Source: Diphasiastrum complanatum (taxonomy: Eukaryota > Streptophyta > Lycopodiopsida > Lycopodiales > Lycopodiaceae). Taken from it: a stretch of 64,000 nt of DNA. Positions 58,759 through 64,000 of the stretch are shown here, one piece after another. Under the pieces are notes generated by a model, which saw nothing but the letters and a program-made list of their open reading frames with translations, had not been told where the DNA came from and did no database searches. The translations under genes were made by a program, and so were the position numbers. How positions within the stretch are numbered: position 1 is the stretch's first letter; each line of letters starts with the position of its first letter. Where the stretch lies: NCBI GenBank assembly GCA_029204225.1, contig CM055102.1:41751229-41815228 (forward strand). The letters run 5' to 3'.

Positions 58759-59595
58759 GATGAGCAAAAAGGAAATGTAAGACGCATGAAAGTGTATCAG
58801 AAAGCAAGTCAGGAGTTTTTGGAAGGCTTTGGTCGTAGGAAAAATTTGCAAGAGCTTCGCTAGCACAAGTGAGGAATGAATCGAATTCAGCCAACTTATA
58901 GGTGAATTTGGTGGGTCCATTACATTGAATACTAGTTTGGCTGATCAGTTCTGGACAAAAATTTGCAGGCATGTACAGGTATATGAATTTAGGCTATAAA
59001 AATCTCGACGAAGGTTTATGGGGATCTGAACCTATCAGGCGAATGTTTTCCAGGGCTAACGAAGGATGAACCTTTGCCTAGGAGGGTCCTTCGCCCAAGT
59101 ACTATCATAAATGTTTTTTGTCACAATCTGAACCTATGGACAACCTAATTTGGACATTTTAAGATCATCTAGTAGGTCGACGAATGTTCATAATGAGCTT
59201 AAGGTTCTCGACGAAGGTTCCCAAAATGGTATATTACTGAACCTTCGTCTGACTCAAAAACTGGATTTTCCCTTGACAGGAACCTTCGCCCACCTCAAAT
59301 TAGATAAATCTAGAGTGGATGTACAGTTTGAGAGCTCAACAAAGGTTTCTGGTACTGTATAGGGCCATATCTGATCAAAATCGTGAGTTTCTAAGTCATT
59401 TTCCATTAACAAATATTGTGCTTCCTTTTTTCCATGCTGATGACTTTCTGACTTTTGCCCATCAGTCTTTGCTCAATTTTTGCTTGTCTTTTATTTTATT
59501 AATTTTTTTTTAACTGTCTTTTTCCAAAACCCTCAGCAATTTAAGTACTGAAAACAAAAAATTGAAAAACAAATAAAATTAAAAAACCATTGAGA
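58759..59595. other. Spacer with recurrent GAACCTTCGTC words
   Basis: Between integrase and the extra ORF. GAACCTTCG(T/C)C or its inverse CGACGAAGGTTC occurs about eight times at 59005-59345. A short minus frame at 58972-58709 (MPANFCPELISQTSI) is not recognised. Confidence 0.5.
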
Positions 59596-60628
59596 TCAGG
59601 CTTGCTGAACTGGCGGAGCAGGCTGCCAAAACTTGCGTAATTGGCTGTCATTCACCGGAGTATCAAATCGTTTTCCATCCAAGTGCTCAAGAATTATTGC
59701 GCCATAGTTCAAGATTTCCTTCACTTTATATGGGCCCTCACCAGTAAACTTCAACTTGCCTTTGATCAGCCCGGTTTTGTACATCAATGCAAGATCTCCT
59801 ATTTTCAGATCTTTTTGTGCAATCGGCGATCATGCCATGCCTTGCGGCGGGCTTTCGCTGCTGCTAAGGCATGAACTGCCATCAATCGAGTTTCACATAA
59901 CTTGTGCAATGCTTCATGACGGAGTTGTAAAGACTTATCATTATTTAATCATTCTGTTGCTGCTATGCGTAAGGATGGGATTAAAAATTCAATCGGGATG
60001 ACAACATCTTGACCGTAAACCAGTTGAAAATGTGTTTGATTTGTACTATTTTTGTAAGCGGTTCTGAATGCCCATAACGCTGCATATAGTTTATGTTCCC
60101 AATCAGACCGACTTGCTTCAACTGTCTTTGTCATAATGGTGCAGAGAATCTTATCGGAAGATTCAGCTTGGCCATTTCCTCTGGATAGTAGGGAGTACTA
60201 AATCTGTGTATAACAAAAAAAATCTTCCAGTAAACATTTTATTGTTTGATTAACAAAGTGTGTACCCCGGTCATTGACAATCTCGATCAGACATCCAAAT
60301 CGGATTATAATATTTTCATATAGAAACTTGGTCGTAGATTTCGCATCAACAACTTTGATAGCTTTGGCTTCAACCCAGGCCTGAGATCCTTGCGCGATAG
60401 GATTCTTAGGACCAATATAATCCAGTCCCCATTTTTCAAACGGTGCTTGCGATAAAACCGAACGCAAGGGTTCATAATTCTGTCGAGTAGGCCGTCGTGC
60501 TCGCTGGCAAACATCACATGTCTGAATAAAATTTTCTATATCCTTATGAAGCGTAGACCACCAACAACCTGATTGCAAAAGTTTGTGAACAATAATATCT
60601 GTAGAGAAGTGTCCTCCACCCATGCCAT
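59596..60628 (-). pseudogene. Ty3/gypsy element E integrase
   Basis: Minus strand. Zinc HHCC part: GMGGGHFSTDIIVHKLLQSG and FIQTCDVCQRARRP. Core: FEKWGLDYIGPKNP, SQAWVEAKAIKVVDAKSTTK, EIVNDRGTHFVNQTIKCLL, then a frameshift, GNGQAESSDKIL (catalytic Glu kept), TKTVEASRSDWEHKLYAALW and HFQLVYGQDVVIPIEF. C-terminal part 59787-59596: YKTGLIKGKLKFTGEGPYKV and HLDGKRFDTPVNDSQLRKF. Closest to element C at 9.7 kb. The element is cut at 60629 by copia sequence, so RT and gag are lost. Confidence 0.88.
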
Positions 60629-60807
60629 CTGTGAAGAATTGCCAAAAATTGGCAAATCTAGCTTGATAAAAAACCATGTAGAATAGTGTATACAAGTGAG
60701 TCTCAAAAGTTTCTTGTTTGTAGCTGGATTTTTTTAGACACTTCTAAAAGCATTCATTCATCTAGCAAGAGAGTTGTAGATAGATCAAGCTAAATTTGAG
60801 GAGGAGT
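60629..60807 (+). repeat. Collapsed copia piece: LTR start joined to internal 3' end
   Basis: 60629 begins TGTGAAGAATTGCC, identical to the LTR start at 60808. After about 65 bases it changes to what looks like the end of copia pol and a GAGGAGGAG purine tract (60799-60807), followed by the second LTR start. So an almost complete element was lost between the two, or this is a tandem of two elements. Confidence 0.7.
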
Positions 60808-61856
60808 GTGAAGAATTGCCAAAAATTGGCAAATCTAGCTTGATCAAAAACCATGTAGAATAGTGTAAATTGGGTACACAAGTGGGTCCCACACATGTGA
60901 GGCCATGATGCCACGTGGGAAACCCATCCTAATGTAGGTTAGGTCAAGTCAAGAGAGTTGGTCATGTCTATTTGGTGGGACCTACACCTAAGTTTAAGGT
61001 GAAAATTTGACCAACTAGCTACCTACCAAGCATAACTCTAGGAAATAGACTAGGGTTTCATTTTAGGTCAAGGAGAGTGAGTTAACTTCCTTATTACATG
61101 CTGAAAATCCACCTAACTTCAAGAAGGAAGTTGAATTTGCTATGTATTCCCTCTCTCCATAGTGAGAAGATAGAAAAATTTTGGAGCTCATTGGCAATCT
61201 CAAGCTAGTTCACTATGTACATTGAGTTTTTGTGATCCAAATGAAACCAAATCAATTTCTACTTGTTTCTCAGGTTGAAGGCCGTACTAAAGCCTGTAGT
61301 ACACACGTGTGGGCTCGGATTTCAATGTTTATCAATGCTTTTGATTGTTAATGCTTGTTGTTTGTCAAATTGCCAATCTAGATCAACTTTTTTGTGTCTA
61401 GTTTTTTGATAGATTGTTAAGAAAGCATCCAATCACTCTTCAGAGCCAAGTACAAGAGCATAAGCCATTGATCTATAGCAAGTTTTGGAGCTAAAAACTA
61501 GTATTGAGAGGGCAAGCTAGAATCTTGATTTTGGTGAGGAGATTTGATCCCAAACTTGGTAGGGGTCCAAATCCGTACTGTCCACATGTGTGGGCACCTC
61601 TGAACCTGCATTTAATGCATGGTATTCATTTGATCCAAAAAAATTCAATTTGTGAGCTGTTGGTGCAATTTTTGGTGGAGATCCTAGGATAATCTACCAA
61701 GATCATTTGCCATTGATTAGATTTGAATTTGTTTCATGGAATCTAATTAATATAGGTTGAGTTCAAGTCCTATTAAGGTTAAAAATAGGTCTTGAAAGTA
61801 CACCAAGAAGGAAGAAAGAGATTAAGTCATTTTTTTGTCCAAAAATAGCCAAAATT
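60808..61856 (+). repeat. LTR and leader upstream of the open gag-protease frame
   Basis: Starts TGTGAAGAATTGCC after a purine tract. Contains CACACATGTGAGG, GCCACGTGGG, ACACACGTGTGGG and CCACATGTGTGGG palindromes as in the other copia LTRs. The right end is not fixed: I found no clean TGGTATCAGAGC before 62225 (a decayed candidate is TTTTGGAGCTAAAAAC near 61483). Confidence 0.6.
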
Positions 61857-62204
61857 GGCAAGATTTGATTGTAAGTAGATTTCACATCATCTTATCTTCA
61901 TTCCAACTTTGTGAGGGAGTGCTAGAACTGAGATTATAAGTCCATTTGTTGGATTAGAAATCTAATTTGAGTGAAAAACTACAAGAGAGAGACCTTAGTG
62001 AGTTTCTAGAGACAATCCAATCCATTTCTTGGCAAGATTTGTTTGAAAGTAGTTTTCACTTCATCTTATCTTCATTCTAGCTTTGTGAGGGAGTGATAGA
62101 ACTGTGATTATAAGTCCATTTGTTGGATTAGAAATCAAATTTGAGTGAAACACTGCAAGTGTGAGACCTTTGTGAGTTTCAAGTCAATCAAATCTATTTC
62201 TTGT
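61857..62204 (+). repeat. 174-bp tandem duplication in the gag leader
   Basis: Copies start at 61857 and 62031 (both GGCAAGATTTG...). Both include CATCTTATCTTCATTC and TCCATTTGTTGGATTAG. They are slightly diverged and end about 20 bases before the gag ATG. Confidence 0.88.
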
Positions 62205-62224
62205 TTGTAGAAGTCACTAGTAAG

Positions 62225-64000
62225 ATGGGATTTGCTGGAGCATACCTTCTAGAAGCTAGTGAGAGATTGAATTCTACAAATTATGCTATTTGGAAGGTCA
62301 GGATGGAGTCACTCTTGGTGCTCCAAGACCTTTATGAGTTCTTGATTGAAGATGAAGATGAACCTCTAGGTGCACAAGAGTTAGCTAGATACAAGAAGAG
62401 ATCTAGACTTGCACTTCATTGTGTGAAGATGAATGTGAGCAATGATTTGTTGAGAGAAGTATCAACATGTACTAGTGCTAAAGAGGCTTGGGAGTCTTTA
62501 AAATCAATCTATGAATCTAGTAAGTCTTCAAGAGTACTCATGCTTAGAAATCAGATTTTGCAAAGCATGAGGAGAAGTGAGGAGAGTGCACATGATTATG
62601 TACTCAAAATCAAGTCTCTAAATAGGGAGTTGGCTTCCATTGGAGAGAAGATTCATGATGGAGAGCTTGTACAAATTGTCCTTAATGGTCTAGGAGATGA
62701 CTTTGCAAATTTGGTCCAAAGTTTTGCCATCCAAGAAACTTTGCCAACTATAGAAAAACTTCACAGTGTATTAGTGGCTGAAGAGTGTAGGATGCTCCAT
62801 GCAAAATCTAGGATGAGTTCCTTGTCATTGCAGGATGGTGATGAGAAAGCCAATTTCTCATTCAAGGGCAAAAAGAAGACCAATGGAAAGAAGAAGCATC
62901 CAAAGGAGGCCAAAGAAGAGGATGATGCATCAAGCTCAAAGGACAAGTCAAAGCAGAAATGCTTCTTTTGTGGAAGGAAGGGGCATTATGCATCTGAATG
63001 CTACAAGAGGCTAAGAGCACAAGTGGAGGAGGACAAACAAGAAAACCTTGCAAAGGAGGAGGAGGAGGATGAAGTAGATGTATTCTTGATGGCATCTACA
63101 TCCTCACCAACAAGCAATAGCAATTCAAGAGACAATTGGTGGATCGACAATGGGGCTAGCTCCCACATGTCTTGTCAAAAGGACCTTTTCTCAACCTTAC
63201 ACTCTTTCAATGATGCTAAAAAGTTTTTCTTTACTGCAAATGATGAAGAGTGTAGGATAGATGGTGTTGGCACCATCTCTTTGTATCTAGAATCCTCAAA
63301 ATGCATGGATCTAGAAAATGTCCTTTATGTACCGTCAATCACCAAGAATATGCTTACTGTTGGTCTACTCTTGGAAAGTGGTTTGGATGTCCACTTTAAG
63401 CATGGTGTTTGCTTCATCTTGAAGAATGATGTTTGCATTGCAAAGAGATTTAAACATGGAAAATTGTTTAAGTTGGAAACTAGTGTTGCTTTTGAAAGAA
63501 TGAGCTTGGCAAAGGAGGAGATCACTCAAGAGGAGATATTGGCAAAGTGTGATCTTGCTTGCATTGAGGAGGAGCATCAAAAGGAGGAAGATCTTGAGGA
63601 TCAGCCTCAAAGCATGAGAGTTCCAAGGGAGTCCTCAATGACAATGGCCGAGTCATCAAATTGCATGCAAATTGTCCATTCAAGTGTGCATCTTGCAAGG
63701 GTGGTGAGCATTGGAGAGTCTACTATCTTTGAATACTTTTTGGAAAGTAGTAGTAGACATGAGGTGACTTGTTTCTTAACTTTAAGATCCATGGTGTTTA
63801 TTACTTTGTATGACAAGACAATGAAATGGGATGCTTTGAAATCTACATTTGTTGTTGATAAAGCAATTTCATTGGATAACTATTTTTGTAATAGTTTGAA
63901 TAGAGTCATAAAAGATGAAACATCATTTGCTTTGGAAATCTTTGTGTCCACATGCTTTGTGCATGATCATTCCAATGTAAGGACCAAAGATTATCCTATT
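62225..64000 (+). CDS. Copia gag-protease polyprotein with unfamiliar C-terminal part, open to window edge
   Basis: 592 codons without a stop, running off the window. Residues 1 to about 230 are copia gag (MGFAGAYLLEASERLNSTNY, IWKVRMESLLVL, SRVLMLRNQILQSM, LVQIVLNGLGDDF). A complete zinc knuckle CFFCGRKGHYASEC starts at residue 247 (C-x2-C-x4-H-x4-C). An acidic linker is followed by protease NWWIDNGASSHM, where the catalytic triplet D-S/T-G reads D-N-G (Asp at 308). Then VLYVPSITKNMLTVGLLLES and GKLFKLETSV follow as in the pre-integrase entry. After residue 430 the expected WHxRLGHPN zinc region and integrase do not appear. Instead there is acidic sequence (CIEEEHQKEEDLEDQPQS) and about 130 residues I cannot identify (ARVVSIGESTIFEYFLESSS, ALEIFVSTCFVHDHSNVRTK). 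It is related to copia B gag but has no lesions. Confidence 0.9.
   Translation, partial: MGFAGAYLLEASERLNSTNYAIWKVRMESLLVLQDLYEFLIEDEDEPLGAQELARYKKRSRLALHCVKMNVSNDLLREVSTCTSAKEAWESLKSIYESSKSSRVLMLRNQILQSMRRSEESAHDYVLKIKSLNRELASIGEKIHDGELVQIVLNGLGDDFANLVQSFAIQETLPTIEKLHSVLVAEECRMLHAKSRMSSLSLQDGDEKANFSFKGKKKTNGKKKHPKEAKEEDDASSSKDKSKQKCFFCGRKGHYASECYKRLRAQVEEDKQENLAKEEEEDEVDVFLMASTSSPTSNSNSRDNWWIDNGASSHMSCQKDLFSTLHSFNDAKKFFFTANDEECRIDGVGTISLYLESSKCMDLENVLYVPSITKNMLTVGLLLESGLDVHFKHGVCFILKNDVCIAKRFKHGKLFKLETSVAFERMSLAKEEITQEEILAKCDLACIEEEHQKEEDLEDQPQSMRVPRESSMTMAESSNCMQIVHSSVHLARVVSIGESTIFEYFLESSSRHEVTCFLTLRSMVFITLYDKTMKWDALKSTFVVDKAISLDNYFCNSLNRVIKDETSFALEIFVSTCFVHDHSNVRTKDYPI

Overview
This window looks like nuclear DNA of a seed plant with a large, transposon-filled genome, most likely a gymnosperm and possibly a conifer (inference). 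The evidence is one split plant gene with a 15 kb intron packed with old transposons, several Ty1/copia elements primed by initiator tRNA-Met, broken Ty3/gypsy, CACTA, hAT and LINE copies, and many (GA)n tracts. I saw no rRNA, tRNA, CRISPR or prokaryotic features.

Layout. 1-8.7 kb is a nest of Ty1/copia elements: copia B (844-7065, minus) lies inside copia A (1-8696, minus), which lies inside a Ty3/gypsy element (8.7 to about 10.3 kb, plus). 11.3-11.8 kb is an LTR plus primer site with no coding body. 15.6-18.5 kb is a decayed CACTA (En/Spm) transposase, followed by palindromic TGCCACGCGTGGCA repeats at 19.2-19.7 kb that may be its subterminal region. 19.7-20.2 kb is the 3' end of a probable non-LTR element whose sister copy is at 37 kb.

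20.79-41.04 kb is the one convincing host gene: seven exons joining to a 602-residue EamA/drug-metabolite-transporter protein like the plastid WAT1-related protein At3g02690. Every splice site is GT-AG and the joined frame is open. Intron 4 (25050-40003) holds a hAT transposase relic, a 231-bp MITE with an 8-bp target duplication, copia remnants, a 5'-truncated LINE and a second non-LTR 3' end.

41-50 kb is gene-poor, with an internally deleted gypsy element (43.7-45.2 kb), an unrecognised ORF pair (46.3-46.9 kb) and a possible gypsy LTR (48.4 kb). 50664-54778 is a complete but non-autonomous copia-type element with two LTRs, primer site, polypurine tract and a 5-bp duplication. 55.5-60.6 kb is a minus-strand Ty3/gypsy element with an extra coiled-coil ORF downstream of integrase. 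60.6-64 kb holds a collapsed copia fragment and then an LTR, leader and a fully open gag-protease frame that runs off the window. In that frame the usual integrase entry region is replaced by sequence I cannot identify, which is the most unusual thing in the window.
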